Assembly: GCF_023718305.1 (NCBI RefSeq) | Contig: NZ_QEYO01000007.1 | Span: 152,738 to 216,737, forward strand | DNA length: 64,000 nt | Reading direction: 5' to 3' | Source: Gramella sp. AN32 | GTDB lineage: Bacteria; Bacteroidota; Bacteroidia; Flavobacteriales; Flavobacteriaceae | In this document: positions 9,391 through 18,199 of the stretch, in pieces | Position numbering within the stretch: the stretch's first letter is position 1 | Layout: the number at the start of each line of letters is the position of its first letter | The notes under the pieces: generated by a model | The model's database searches: none | Seen by the model: only the letters and a program-made list of their open reading frames with translations | What the model was told of the DNA's origin: nothing | Translations under genes and position numbers: made by a program

Positions 9391-9699
9391 TTATAATTCA
9401 GTGATTACTTCTAATTCCGTTCGAAAAGAAAGTATTTTGTCCCCAAAACGCTTTGTTTTCTCTCTTAGTTTCGGAGCATTTTCAGCATAATAGCTTTTTA
9501 GTTTTTCCTTATTTTCCGCAGTATATTGAACAGAATAAGTGATCCCGCCCATAGTTTCCTGCTCCATGACCCGTGTCATTAATGCTTTAATAAATTTTCC
9601 TGTTTTCAACATTTCAGGAATATGCTCGTTTTTCATCCATTGCAGCCATTCATCATGAATACCTTCCTGAACGTTAATTGTAACGTTATAAATTATCAT
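9391..9699 (-). CDS. DUF4286 family protein
   Basis: The 102-residue protein starts MIIYNVTINVQ and carries EWLQWMKNEHIPEML, the hallmark of a small dimeric alpha/beta-barrel family common in Bacteroidota. No function is established. It lies 18 bp upstream of rsmA and 15 bp downstream of the TPR gene on the same strand, so it is probably part of the same transcript. Confidence 0.75.
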   Translation of the reverse strand: MIIYNVTINVQEGIHDEWLQWMKNEHIPEMLKTGKFIKALMTRVMEQETMGGITYSVQYTAENKEKLKSYYAENAPKLREKTKRFGDKILSFRTELEVITEL

Positions 9700-9714
9700 T
9701 ATTTTCTTTTGAGA

Positions 9715-11502
9715 TTATTCTAAAGTATCCCCGCGCAGCGATCGAAACTTTTTGCGTGCATCGGTAAAATAGATACTGTCGGCAAAGTTAAAGATAATTT
9801 GCTCGTAATAGTTTTTTGCTTTTTCAGGCTCGTTGAGCTGATTCGCATACAATTCTGCCAGAAAATAATTGGCATTATCGGCCAGGATTTCCTGGCCAAA
9901 AGCAGCTATGATCTGGAGATAATTAGATTCAGCTTCTTTAAAATTCTTTTCTTTTTCGAACAATTTTGCCTGGGAATACAGCGCCTCATCTTCGATTTTT
10001 TGCCCCGAATAGCTAGCGATCACATCTTCCAAAGCTAAAATTGCTTCACCGTTTTTTTCCTGAAATGCCAGTAAATCTGCCCTCGCATATGCCTTTAAAG
10101 CAGCCTGGGTGGTATCTTCCAGGGAATTATCCTGGATCAATAAACTTAATTCCATCGCATCATTGGCGATAAGTTGTGAAGTTGATTTTTTAAGAATATC
10201 CAGTTGGGTTTTAGCCCATTTAAAATCTCCCTTATAATAACTGGTCTTGGCCACTTTAAATCTCGCATCCTGTGAAATCTCATCGTTCTTGACCAGGTTC
10301 TGAATTTGGGAATAATAGATCAAAGCTTCATTGAATTTTTCTTCGATCACCAAAATATCGGCAAGGGCCATTTTTACTTTGGCCAGTTCAAAATTTGAAG
10401 AAGTGGTTTCAGCGGTATTTTTTAAGATTACCACGGCTTCCTGTTCTTTTTTGAGGCGGAAGGCCAATAAATTAGCATAATCGATCTGAACATCGATCGT
10501 TTCAGGACCGTAACCATATTCTGCTAAAAGCGTTTTAAAACCCTCTTTCACTTTTTTCAAATGTTGTTTCTCAACCGTTTCCAGTTCAAGGTTCAATAAA
10601 AAATGCCGTGCCTGTAAATTAAAAGTCCTGGAAGGTGACTCTTCAATGGTATAAGCGATAATTTCTTCAGCATCTTCATAAGCCTTCGCGTTTTTTGCCA
10701 TGACAGCCAGGTTCAATAAACCCTGAAGATCGCTTTCGCCGCGTTTATACACCGCCCGTTCCTGGGCAAAAGCTTTGTCAAAATCATTTTGCTGCACAAA
10801 AAGCCAGCTTAGCATTTGATTATATAACACAGAAGGATTTTCCTGAAGCCGCTTCAATAATAATTTTCTAAAAATGATATTTGCTTCATTCCCGGGATCA
10901 TCAGAAATATAACGGCTAAATTCGCGATTAGCGATGCCATAGAATTTCATGTCATCTTCGATGAGGTTCAGATAATTTCCGAACATTTTTTCAACCTGTC
11001 CCTGTTCCCCGTAAATTTTGGCAAGCTGAAGGTTATAGTTTTTATCCGGGCTCATTTCCATAGCGCGTTCATAGGCTTTGGCGGCATAATCCAACAGATT
11101 GTATTGCTCAAAACTTCGGGCAATTCCATAGGCATAATTTGGCCTGCCTTCAAGGGACTTTAAGGCTTCCTCGTAGAATTGAACAGCTCGCTGCTTTTTT
11201 TCCTGAACTTCGAAATTATGGCCTAATTCTATGAGGATAGTGGGATTATTTGCTGAAGAATTCAGCCTTTCCATTAATAATTTTTCGGCTATATCAAAAT
11301 TTTCTAGTTGCTGGTGTGTGGAAACCATCGCATTGAAAATAATAGGATTCGCGGGATTCTTTTCGTGAAGTTTTTCGTAGATATTTAAGGCCTTTTCATA
11401 TTCCCCCTGATCATAGAAATTCCTGGCCAGTTGCTCACTTTGTCCAAAAAGTTGCAATCCAGCTAAAATTAAGAAGCTTATGAAAAAAATAAAACGCATC
11501 AT
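9715..11502 (-). CDS. Tetratricopeptide-repeat protein, secreted/periplasmic
   Basis: The 595-residue protein has an N-terminal signal peptide (about residues 1-20, ending LQLFGQ). It then consists almost entirely of TPR helices, for example ARNFYDQGEYEKALNIYEKL near residue 26 and QAKLFEKEKNFKEAESNYLQI near residue 510. TPR proteins are scaffolds; the partner here is unknown. The start is ATG 11502 or 11499. A strong palindrome lies just upstream and separates it from serS. Confidence 0.8.
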   Translation of the reverse strand: MMRFIFFISFLILAGLQLFGQSEQLARNFYDQGEYEKALNIYEKLHEKNPANPIIFNAMVSTHQQLENFDIAEKLLMERLNSSANNPTILIELGHNFEVQEKKQRAVQFYEEALKSLEGRPNYAYGIARSFEQYNLLDYAAKAYERAMEMSPDKNYNLQLAKIYGEQGQVEKMFGNYLNLIEDDMKFYGIANREFSRYISDDPGNEANIIFRKLLLKRLQENPSVLYNQMLSWLFVQQNDFDKAFAQERAVYKRGESDLQGLLNLAVMAKNAKAYEDAEEIIAYTIEESPSRTFNLQARHFLLNLELETVEKQHLKKVKEGFKTLLAEYGYGPETIDVQIDYANLLAFRLKKEQEAVVILKNTAETTSSNFELAKVKMALADILVIEEKFNEALIYYSQIQNLVKNDEISQDARFKVAKTSYYKGDFKWAKTQLDILKKSTSQLIANDAMELSLLIQDNSLEDTTQAALKAYARADLLAFQEKNGEAILALEDVIASYSGQKIEDEALYSQAKLFEKEKNFKEAESNYLQIIAAFGQEILADNANYFLAELYANQLNEPEKAKNYYEQIIFNFADSIYFTDARKKFRSLRGDTLE

Positions 11503-11526
11503 GTAAATATAATCATTTACATAAAT

Positions 11527-11559
11527 AGACCTCCCAGGTTTTAAAAACCTGGGAGGTCT
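11527..11559. terminator. Perfect 16-bp palindromic stem between serS and the TPR gene
   Basis: AGACCTCCCAGGTTTT and its exact reverse complement are separated by one A. The element lies in the 62 bp between serS and the TPR gene on the minus strand. It could act as a rho-independent terminator for serS, and its form resembles palindromes dispersed in Flavobacteria genomes. Confidence 0.65.
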
Positions 11560-11564
11560 GAAAA

Positions 11565-12836
11565 TTAATTAATTATATCAAACCCGCAATAAGGCCTAAG
11601 CACTTCCGGAATTACAATTCCATCTTCGGTTTGATAATTTTCTAGAATTCCCGCAAGCACTCGTGGTAAGGCTAAAGCGCTTCCGTTAAGCGTGTGGGCA
11701 AGTTCTTTTTTATTCTCTTTATTCTTAAACCTCAGTTTTAAACGATTTGCCTGAAAAGTTTCAACATTCGAAACTGAACTAATTTCCAGCCAGCGATCCT
11801 GAGCGGTTGAGAAAACTTCAAAATCATAAGTGAGGGCGGCAGTAAAACCAAGATCCCCTCCACAAAGCCTGAGGATGCGATAAGGTAATTTTAAATCCTT
11901 AAGTAACGCCTTGATATGATCTACCATGCTATCAAAAGCCGCATAGGAGTTCTCCGGAGTTTCCAGTCTCACAATTTCCACTTTATCAAACTGATGTAAA
12001 CGATTGAGTCCGCGTACGTGAGCTCCATAAGATCCGGCTTCTCTTCTAAAACAAGGCGTGTAGCCGGTACACATTACCGGAAAATCACTTTCGTTCATTA
12101 AATTCTCACGGAACATATTGGTCATGGGCACTTCCGCAGTAGGGATCAAATAAAGGTCATCCCCGGTCACATGGTACATCTGGCCTTCCTTATCTGGCAA
12201 CTGTCCTGTTCCAAAACCTGAAGATTCATTCACCATTAGGGGCAATTGATATTCAGTATATCCTGCTTCAACCGCTTTATCTAAGAACCAGGTGATCAAA
12301 GCACGTTGAAGCCTGGCGCCTTTTCCTTTATAAATTGGAAATCCCGCTCCCGTAACTTTATTTCCTAACTCAAAATCTATAATATCATACTTTTTCGCCA
12401 GTTCCCAATGCGGTAAAGAACCTTCCGCTAGAACCGGAATATCTCCTTCTTTATAAACCTCTTCATTATCTTCTTCACTTTTTCCCGCCGGGACCGATTT
12501 ATGTGGAATGTTGGGAATGGTATAGAGTAATTGCTGAAGTTTTTCTAAAATTTCCCCAAGCTCATCAGAAAGTTTTTTTGATTCTTCCTTTAAATTACTG
12601 GTTCTCTCTTTCAGCAAATTTGCTTTTTGCTGCTCCCCATTTTTAAACATCGTTCCAATCTCTTTGGAAAGTTTGTTGGAAGTTGCCAGGGTTTCATCTA
12701 ATTGAGTTTGCGTAGCCCTTCTTGATTCATCCAAATTTAGGACTTCATCAAAAATAGCTTCAGCATCAAAATTTCTCTTTTTAAGCGCCTGGATATAGGC
12801 AGCTTTATTTTCGGCAATATTAGAAACCTGTAACAT
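11565..12836 (-). CDS. serS: Serine--tRNA ligase
   Basis: The 423-residue class II synthetase charges tRNA-Ser. The N-terminal coiled-coil arm (about 30-110) begins with MLQVSNIAENKAAYIQALKKR. Motif 2 (CFRREAGSYG) and motif 3 (LNGSALALPRVLAGILEN) are intact. The ATG at 12836 is chosen over the in-frame ATG at 12881 because the protein family starts here and a TACATTTG box (12877-12870) lies between the two. Confidence 0.95.
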   Translation of the reverse strand: MLQVSNIAENKAAYIQALKKRNFDAEAIFDEVLNLDESRRATQTQLDETLATSNKLSKEIGTMFKNGEQQKANLLKERTSNLKEESKKLSDELGEILEKLQQLLYTIPNIPHKSVPAGKSEEDNEEVYKEGDIPVLAEGSLPHWELAKKYDIIDFELGNKVTGAGFPIYKGKGARLQRALITWFLDKAVEAGYTEYQLPLMVNESSGFGTGQLPDKEGQMYHVTGDDLYLIPTAEVPMTNMFRENLMNESDFPVMCTGYTPCFRREAGSYGAHVRGLNRLHQFDKVEIVRLETPENSYAAFDSMVDHIKALLKDLKLPYRILRLCGGDLGFTAALTYDFEVFSTAQDRWLEISSVSNVETFQANRLKLRFKNKENKKELAHTLNGSALALPRVLAGILENYQTEDGIVIPEVLRPYCGFDIIN

Positions 12837-12869
12837 GCTTGCGGTTTTACTTAAATTAAAATTAAGCCG

Positions 12870-12877
12870 CAAATGTA
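12870..12877 (-). promoter_or_regulatory. -7 box of serS
   Basis: TACATTTG on the minus strand fits TAnnTTTG and is 33 nt upstream of the serS ATG at 12836. It supports the shorter serS start. No clear -33 TTG is seen. Confidence 0.45.
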
Positions 12878-12896
12878 ACAAAAGCAGGGAAGAAAA

Positions 12897-14216
12897 TTAG
12901 TCTTGCTTTGAAGGTAATATCCAATTCTTGTGACGAAAATGTGGCCATTTTTCTGCAGCGAGATTTACTTTGGGATCAATAAAGGGTTGGTAAGGTCTTC
13001 CGTTTACGCTAACTTTCGAGTTCACATAAACCTCAACCTCTTTTCCTTCTTTTTCATATTTCTTTTCCAGACGCTGCGCAAACTGCCAGATCATGTCTGG
13101 TTTGGAGCCAATGGCGCGAAGTTGCTTTCTGCCTAAATAGGCTTTATTATCAATAAAAATAGTATCTGAAGTTCCTTTTTCTACCACTTTAAATTTTACA
13201 CTTCCGCTTTTGCCCCGCAGCATCATTCTCCAGCTTAAGCGATGCCCTTCTTCCGTCCAGAGCACGTCGTCCTTAAAGAACCAGTGCCGCAAAGGCAAAC
13301 CAATCTGGATGATAAACCAGATGCTCATGGCGGTAACAAGAAAATTTCGGTACGACGGAACAATTATTTCATCCCCGTCATAATGCTCTTTTTTATTCCG
13401 AAGAAACCATTTATTGATCTTTTCAGTAGGGAAAAAGAAGATGCAAAATGCCAGGGACATATAGGGAAATATGCCAATATGAAAAATAAAACTATTGAAA
13501 AGATGGAAGAATATTGCCGCAATGAAAATGGGCAACCTGGTGGGTTTCCACAGTAAAAGCGGAATGATCAAAAGGTCAAATAACAATCCAAAATAGGCAA
13601 TGGCATAGCGGATCCAGGATTGCTGAAGAAATTCCCCAACCAGCCAGTAATCTGCTTTTCCTTTCATTAAAATTGCAGGGAAACTACCATCCAGCCAGTC
13701 CGGATAAAATTTGGCTACGGAAGCATAGGTGTACACAATAAACAGCTGTAGAACGATCACGATCCAGACCCAGCGCGGCATGGAAATCTTACTAATTTCA
13801 GGGTTTAATTTTGCATCGATAGAAAACCAACGATTTGCAGGCAAAAAACTCATGATCATACAGAGCAGCATGAGCAAATAATAATGGTTGTTGTAGGAGG
13901 ATTTTTGCATGAGGTACACGCCAGACCACATAATCCCGTAGCAAATAATGCTCATTCTATATTTAAAACCGAGCATAACAAAAATCCCGAATATTCCCAT
14001 GACACCATAATACCAGAGCATTCCGTTGCCCGGTAATGGCTGCAAAAATTCAAAACCTATAAAATTAAAAGTGAATTGAGGCTCGATGAGTGTCCTCTTA
14101 ATCCAACCGGTGAAAATTGCCCCGAAAGCTTCTACAGAAATTAAAAATCCGAACAGGGCGCGAAATACCACCAGTGCAGCATTATCCACCTGTTTGAAAA
14201 GCAACCTGTTAAGCAT
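12897..14216 (-). CDS. HTTM-domain (vitamin K-dependent carboxylase-like) membrane protein
   Basis: The 439-residue protein has multiple membrane helices in its first 300 residues and a soluble C-terminal part of about 140 residues. The pattern VFRALFGFLISVEAFGAI at the N-terminus and the WSIDAKL/LFIVYTYASVAKFYPDWL region match the HTTM family, the horizontally transferred relatives of gamma-glutamyl carboxylase. The bacterial function is unknown. It overlaps the start-proximal end of ribF by 8 nt, which suggests co-translation. Confidence 0.75.
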   Translation of the reverse strand: MLNRLLFKQVDNAALVVFRALFGFLISVEAFGAIFTGWIKRTLIEPQFTFNFIGFEFLQPLPGNGMLWYYGVMGIFGIFVMLGFKYRMSIICYGIMWSGVYLMQKSSYNNHYYLLMLLCMIMSFLPANRWFSIDAKLNPEISKISMPRWVWIVIVLQLFIVYTYASVAKFYPDWLDGSFPAILMKGKADYWLVGEFLQQSWIRYAIAYFGLLFDLLIIPLLLWKPTRLPIFIAAIFFHLFNSFIFHIGIFPYMSLAFCIFFFPTEKINKWFLRNKKEHYDGDEIIVPSYRNFLVTAMSIWFIIQIGLPLRHWFFKDDVLWTEEGHRLSWRMMLRGKSGSVKFKVVEKGTSDTIFIDNKAYLGRKQLRAIGSKPDMIWQFAQRLEKKYEKEGKEVEVYVNSKVSVNGRPYQPFIDPKVNLAAEKWPHFRHKNWILPSKQD

Positions 14217-15144
14217 AATTATCCTGAATAAACTGCCTGCTAAAAGCCTGATCCTGTTTCATGGCGGTTTTTAATTCTTCAATAGAACTGAATTTTTTTT
14301 CATCGCGAATACGCGTGAGCATTTCAATGGAGAGATAAGAACTGTAAAGATCCTGGTCTATTCCAAAAAAATAGGTTTCTATTGTTTTCTCAGTTCCACC
14401 CACGGTTGGGTTGGTACCAATATTCATCATTCCATACACCATTTCCTCACCAATTTTTGCCCGTACTACATATACCCCGTTCCTTGGGACCAGCTTGTAA
14501 TCTTCTTCCAGGAACAAATTAGCGGTAGGAAAGCCAAGGTCTTTCCCCATTCCTTTCCCACGTACAATTTTTCCGGAAAGCGTAAAAGCCTGTTCGAGAT
14601 AATTATTGGCTTTTTCAACTTTCCCTTCTTCCAAAGCTTTTCTAATTTTTGTAGAACTCACCGCCACTTTTTCAACTTCCTGCTGACAGATCTCTTCTAC
14701 TTCAAAATTAAATTCCTCGCCAAATTTTTTCAGATCATTGATATCTGCAGAACGATTTCTTCCGAAGCGATGATCGTAACCAATTATGATCTTTCTGGCG
14801 TTTAGTTTATGCACTAAAATATCCCGAACAAATTCCAAAGCGGTCAACCTTGAAAATTGATGCGTAAAAGGATGAATGACCAAATGATCTATTCCTGTCT
14901 TTTCCAATAATTGTTTGCGTTCCTGAATGGTATTAATAAGCTGAATCCCACTTTCCTTTTGTAATACCATTCTGGGATGGGGGAAAAAGGTAAGCACTAC
15001 AGATTCCAGGTTATTTGCCCTGGCTGAATTATTTAGCCTTTCAATGATCTTGCGATGACCTGCATGAACACCGTCAAAAGTTCCAATGGTTACTACAGTT
15101 GGTTGTTCAATATTAAAGGCATTCGCGCCCTGGTACACTTTCAA
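14209..15144 (-). CDS. ribF: Bifunctional riboflavin kinase/FAD synthetase
   Basis: The 311-residue enzyme makes FMN from riboflavin and then FAD. The N-terminal adenylyltransferase has TIGTFDGVHAGHRK (residues 19-32), IIGYDHRFGRNR and SSTKIR. The C-terminal kinase has GKGMGKDLGFPTANL and NIGTNPTV. Length and domain order are normal. It sits 6 bp after pth on the same strand. Confidence 0.95.
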   Translation of the reverse strand: MKVYQGANAFNIEQPTVVTIGTFDGVHAGHRKIIERLNNSARANNLESVVLTFFPHPRMVLQKESGIQLINTIQERKQLLEKTGIDHLVIHPFTHQFSRLTALEFVRDILVHKLNARKIIIGYDHRFGRNRSADINDLKKFGEEFNFEVEEICQQEVEKVAVSSTKIRKALEEGKVEKANNYLEQAFTLSGKIVRGKGMGKDLGFPTANLFLEEDYKLVPRNGVYVVRAKIGEEMVYGMMNIGTNPTVGGTEKTIETYFFGIDQDLYSSYLSIEMLTRIRDEKKFSSIEELKTAMKQDQAFSRQFIQDNYA

Positions 15145-15150
15145 ATCCTG

Positions 15151-15777
15151 CTATTTTCCGTTAAATGTATTCATTGTGTTATTGATTCCGGCGGTTCCAA
15201 AAGAAAGTATTACTTCAGCAGATGTCTCTAAACGTTCCGTCATCGTATCCAGTTCATCATTCCCCCATTCTCCCAACACATAATCTATTTGCCTGCCTTT
15301 AGAAAAATCGTCACTTATTCCAAATCGAAAACGGTTATAATTTGTGGTATTCAATTGTGTTTGAATATCTTTTAAACCGTTATGCCCTCCATCACTGCCT
15401 TTGGTTTTAAGCCGAAGCGTTCCAAATGACAAATTAAGATCATCGGTCACCACCAGCAAATTTTCAGGCTGAATTTTCTCCTTTTGCAACCAGTAATTTA
15501 CTGCCTTTCCGCTAAGGTTCATATAGGTGCTAGGCTTCAGCAACACAAAGGTCCTTCCTTTGAATTTGAAAGTAGCCACATCACCCAATTTTTGGGTTTC
15601 AAAGCTGATTCCCTGTTTTTCAGCTAAATAATCCAGGATCTTAAAACCGATATTATGCCGTGTATTTTCGTATTTCTCCCCGATATTACCCAAACCGGCG
15701 ATCAAAAATTTTTTCATGGGATCTATTTTGTTCCCGGCCTCCTTTTTACCTATTAATCTTCCGAAGAAAGAGAGCAT
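15151..15777 (-). CDS. pth: Peptidyl-tRNA hydrolase
   Basis: The 208-residue enzyme releases peptides from stalled peptidyl-tRNA. Catalytic residues lie in GLGNIGEKYENTRHNIGF, with His at about residue 41, and the VTDDLNLSFG and SGGHNGLK-type segment (GSDGGHNGLKDI) is present. The start at 15777 (MLSFFGRL) leaves a 20-residue N-terminal extension before the canonical MKKFLIAGLG; the ATG at 15717 is the alternative. A terminator upstream separates it from rplY. Confidence 0.92.
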   Translation of the reverse strand: MLSFFGRLIGKKEAGNKIDPMKKFLIAGLGNIGEKYENTRHNIGFKILDYLAEKQGISFETQKLGDVATFKFKGRTFVLLKPSTYMNLSGKAVNYWLQKEKIQPENLLVVTDDLNLSFGTLRLKTKGSDGGHNGLKDIQTQLNTTNYNRFRFGISDDFSKGRQIDYVLGEWGNDELDTMTERLETSAEVILSFGTAGINNTMNTFNGK

Positions 15778-15853
15778 GCAAATTGTTTTCGTAAATATAA
15801 AATTTATAGAACAATTCCGCAGAAAAAATCGGGAAGGCTTCAAATTATCTAAA

Positions 15854-15898
15854 ATAAAAAAGCATCCAAATCCTGAAGTTTTCAGAAATAAGGATGCT
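15854..15898 (-). terminator. Rho-independent terminator after rplY
   Basis: AGCATCC/GGATGCT arms (15861-15867 and 15892-15898) enclose a smaller CTGAA/TTCAG stem. On the minus strand a TTTTTTATTTT tract follows. Confidence 0.7.
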
Positions 15899-15899
15899 G

Positions 15900-15988
15900 C
15901 CTCACCCGAAACTGCCTTTCAACAGTTTCGACCTCTCTAAAAGAGAGGTAAAAAGAAAATTCCCCGAGGACAGGGCCATCGGGGAATT
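15900..15988. repeat. Three-hairpin intergenic repeat, copy 2
   Basis: This copy carries GAAACTG/CAGTTTC, CCTCTC/GAGAGG and TTCCCCGA/TCGGGGAA hairpins in the same order as 2888-2974. It lies downstream of rplY on the minus strand, where the last hairpin followed by a T-rich stretch could help stop transcription. Stem sequences differ between copies but pairing is kept, which suggests selection on structure. Confidence 0.75.
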
Positions 15989-16004
15989 TTTACTAGTTAA
16001 AGAA

Positions 16005-16670
16005 CTATTCTTGTTTTTTAGTATCTTCCCCGCCTTTTACTGCTGCCTGGTCATCAACTTCAGTAGCCGGTACTTCATCTGCTGCAACTTCATCTTCATC
16101 TTCCTCTTCAAGTTCCACAAGGTTACGTGAAGTTCTTACCTGACAGATTACCGTGTTATCTGGATGCTGAATTTTATAATCGTCGCTTTCAACCTCAGTT
16201 ACATAAAGCTTTTGACCAATTTTGAGTTTAGTAACATCTGCGATGATATAATCTGGAAGATCTCCAGGTAAACCTCTTACCTTAAGACGACGTAAGTTGT
16301 AACGTAAAACACCCCCATTTTTTACCCCACGTGCAACACCTTCAGTGTGAATAGGGATTTCCATAGTGATGGGTTTATCTTCAAATATCTGATAGAAATC
16401 TACGTGAAGAATGGCATCGCTTACAGGATGAAATTGAATATCCTGAAGAATCGCGTCGAAACCTTTTCCACTTTTCAGCTTGATTTTTACCGTGTGTACA
16501 TCTGGAGTATACACTAAATCTTTAAATGCTAATTCCTCTGCTGCAAAGTGTAGCGGTTCACCATCTGTCCCGTACAGTACGCAAGGAACCTGTCCAGCAT
16601 TACGTAGGTCTTTGGTTGCCTTCTTGCCCACGCTTTCTCTCTTAGATCCTTTGATCGTAATTGATTTCAT
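16005..16670 (-). CDS. rplY: 50S ribosomal protein L25 (Ctc-type)
   Basis: The 221-residue protein binds 5S rRNA. It has the L25 domain (residues 1-95: [20 protein letters not shown] and VPCVLYG) followed by the TL5/Ctc C-terminal beta domain and an acidic, low-complexity tail ([20 protein letters not shown]). The ATG at 16670 fits the family start. A good promoter lies at 16746-16775. Confidence 0.93.
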   Translation of the reverse strand: MKSITIKGSKRESVGKKATKDLRNAGQVPCVLYGTDGEPLHFAAEELAFKDLVYTPDVHTVKIKLKSGKGFDAILQDIQFHPVSDAILHVDFYQIFEDKPITMEIPIHTEGVARGVKNGGVLRYNLRRLKVRGLPGDLPDYIIADVTKLKIGQKLYVTEVESDDYKIQHPDNTVICQVRTSRNLVELEEEDEDEVAADEVPATEVDDQAAVKGGEDTKKQE

Positions 16671-16745
16671 TTGTTTTTTATTTGTTATGACAGCTGTTGT
16701 CAAGTTCGCTCTGAACCGCCTTCAACTGTTTAAAAATTTAGGCTG

Positions 16746-16775
16746 CAAAAGTAATAAAAAAAATTAATGTACCAA
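16746..16775 (-). promoter_or_regulatory. Promoter of rplY
   Basis: Minus-strand TTG (16775-16773), 19 nt, then TACTTTTG (16753-16746) fits the Bacteroidota promoter. It implies a leader of roughly 65-70 nt before the ATG. Confidence 0.7.
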
Positions 16776-16793
16776 TGTACCAATGTGGAAAGC

Positions 16794-16835
16794 GGATGTT
16801 GGATGTTGGATGTTGGATGTTGGAGGTTGGAGGTT
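16794..16835. repeat. Heptanucleotide tandem repeat
   Basis: Four GGATGTT units (16794-16821) are followed by two GGAGGTT units (16822-16835) in the rplY-prs gap. The short unit makes it a likely slippage-prone locus. Confidence 0.85.
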
Positions 16836-16892
16836 GGAATATGTGATAATAAAATTTTATGTATATCCGTTTATTGTCATAAATATTTATTT

Positions 16893-16996
16893 CGTCACCC
16901 TGAATTTATTTGACTCCGTCGAATTTTCGATTTCAGGGTCTCTATTACTGTAATGATTACAGAACTATAAGATTCTGAAACAAGTTCAGAATGACG
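16893..16996. repeat. Intergenic inverted-repeat element
   Basis: CGTCACCCTGAA (16893-16904) and TTCAGAATGACG (16985-16996) form imperfect terminal inverted repeats, 10 of 12 matching, around about 80 bp. The ends resemble the dispersed Bacteroidota intergenic elements that begin with CGTCA-CTGAA. Beyond this and the heptad repeat, the 430-bp rplY-prs gap holds only a short CTTCAAG-type repeat at about 17107-17129. Confidence 0.6.
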
Positions 16997-17131
16997 TCTC
17001 TTATCCCTTTATGACACTTTATGGACAATAAAATTAAATATTTAGTTTCAGTTTACATGCAAATATGCGTTGTAACTATATCATCTACCATTTCCCTGCA
17101 ATCTTCTAGCTTCAAGCTTCAAGCTTCAAAA

Positions 17132-18070
17132 TTACATCACAAATTTAGAACTGATGGATTTATTTTCCTGAACGCTTCTCATGACATCAGCAAACAATTC
17201 AGCACAGCTTACCACCTTTATCTTTTCGCATTTTTGTTTCAGCGGAATAGAATCGGTTACAATTAATTCCTGAAGTTTGGATTTTTCGATCCTTTCATAA
17301 GCATTCCCTGAAAGGACCGGGTGGGTACAAATTGCACGAACACTAAGTGCCCCGCGTTCCATCATAATATCTGCCGCCTTGGTTAAAGTTCCGGCGGTAT
17401 CTACCATATCATCAACCAATACCACATTTTTACCGTTTACATCCCCTATTAATTCCATATGGGAAATAACATTTGCCTTGGCCCGTTGCTTATAACAAAT
17501 CACCACATCACTCTCCAAAGCTTTAGAATAGGCATAAGCTCTTTTAGAACCACCCATATCTGGAGAAGCAATGGTAAGGTTATCCAGATTTAATTTATTT
17601 AAATAGGGAAGAAAAACTGTGCTGGCATACAGATGATCTACAGGTTTTTCAAAAAATCCCTGAATTTGATCGGCATGCAAATCCATCGTAATAATTCTTG
17701 TAGCACCAGCGGTTTCCAGGATACTGGCAATCATTTTTGCCGCAATGGGCACCCGCGGTTTGTCTTTCCTGTCCTGTCTTGCCCAACCAAAATATGGCAT
17801 TACTGCGGTGATATGTCTTGCTGAAGCCCTTTTGGCGGCATCCAGCATTAAAAGCAATTCCATAAGGTGATCTGCTCCCGGATTTGTAGATCCAATAATA
17901 AAAACCCTTGCTCCACGAACCGACTCTTCGAAGGAAGGCTGGAATTCGCCGTCGCTATAGGTTGAGGTAATCACATTTCCGAGTTTACTTCCGTAATGTT
18001 CGGCGATTTTTTCTGCGAGTTCACGACTCTGATTACAGCTAAAGAGTTTGGCTTCTATGGTCTCAGGCAT
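17132..18070 (-). CDS. prs: Ribose-phosphate pyrophosphokinase
   Basis: The 312-residue enzyme makes PRPP from ribose 5-phosphate and ATP. Diagnostic segments are DLHADQIQGFF, ASPDMGGSKRA and the PRPP loop VLVDDMVDTAGTL. The length is normal for the bacterial class I enzyme. The promoter is at 18101-18129. Confidence 0.96.
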   Translation of the reverse strand: MPETIEAKLFSCNQSRELAEKIAEHYGSKLGNVITSTYSDGEFQPSFEESVRGARVFIIGSTNPGADHLMELLLMLDAAKRASARHITAVMPYFGWARQDRKDKPRVPIAAKMIASILETAGATRIITMDLHADQIQGFFEKPVDHLYASTVFLPYLNKLNLDNLTIASPDMGGSKRAYAYSKALESDVVICYKQRAKANVISHMELIGDVNGKNVVLVDDMVDTAGTLTKAADIMMERGALSVRAICTHPVLSGNAYERIEKSKLQELIVTDSIPLKQKCEKIKVVSCAELFADVMRSVQENKSISSKFVM

Positions 18071-18100
18071 GGTTGGGATATTTGTTGTGTTTGTAGTTTA

Positions 18101-18129
18101 CAAATTTAGAAATATTTCTTTTGCTGCAA
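18101..18129 (-). promoter_or_regulatory. Promoter of prs
   Basis: Minus-strand TTG (18129-18127), 18 nt, TAAATTTG (18108-18101). This fits the Bacteroidota consensus 30 nt upstream of the ATG. Confidence 0.7.
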
Positions 18130-18199
18130 GGAATATTCTGTGAACTCAAAATATTTACCGGGAAGATTTAATCTTCAATGCATTTCCGGAAATTCTAAA

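Noticed and set aside
12897..14216. True vitamin K-dependent gamma-carboxylase
   Set aside because: Only the HTTM membrane region is recognisable; bacterial members have no known carboxylase substrate.
16794..16835. Possible CRISPR-like array
   Set aside because: The 7-bp units are contiguous with no spacers, and no cas genes are present anywhere in the window.
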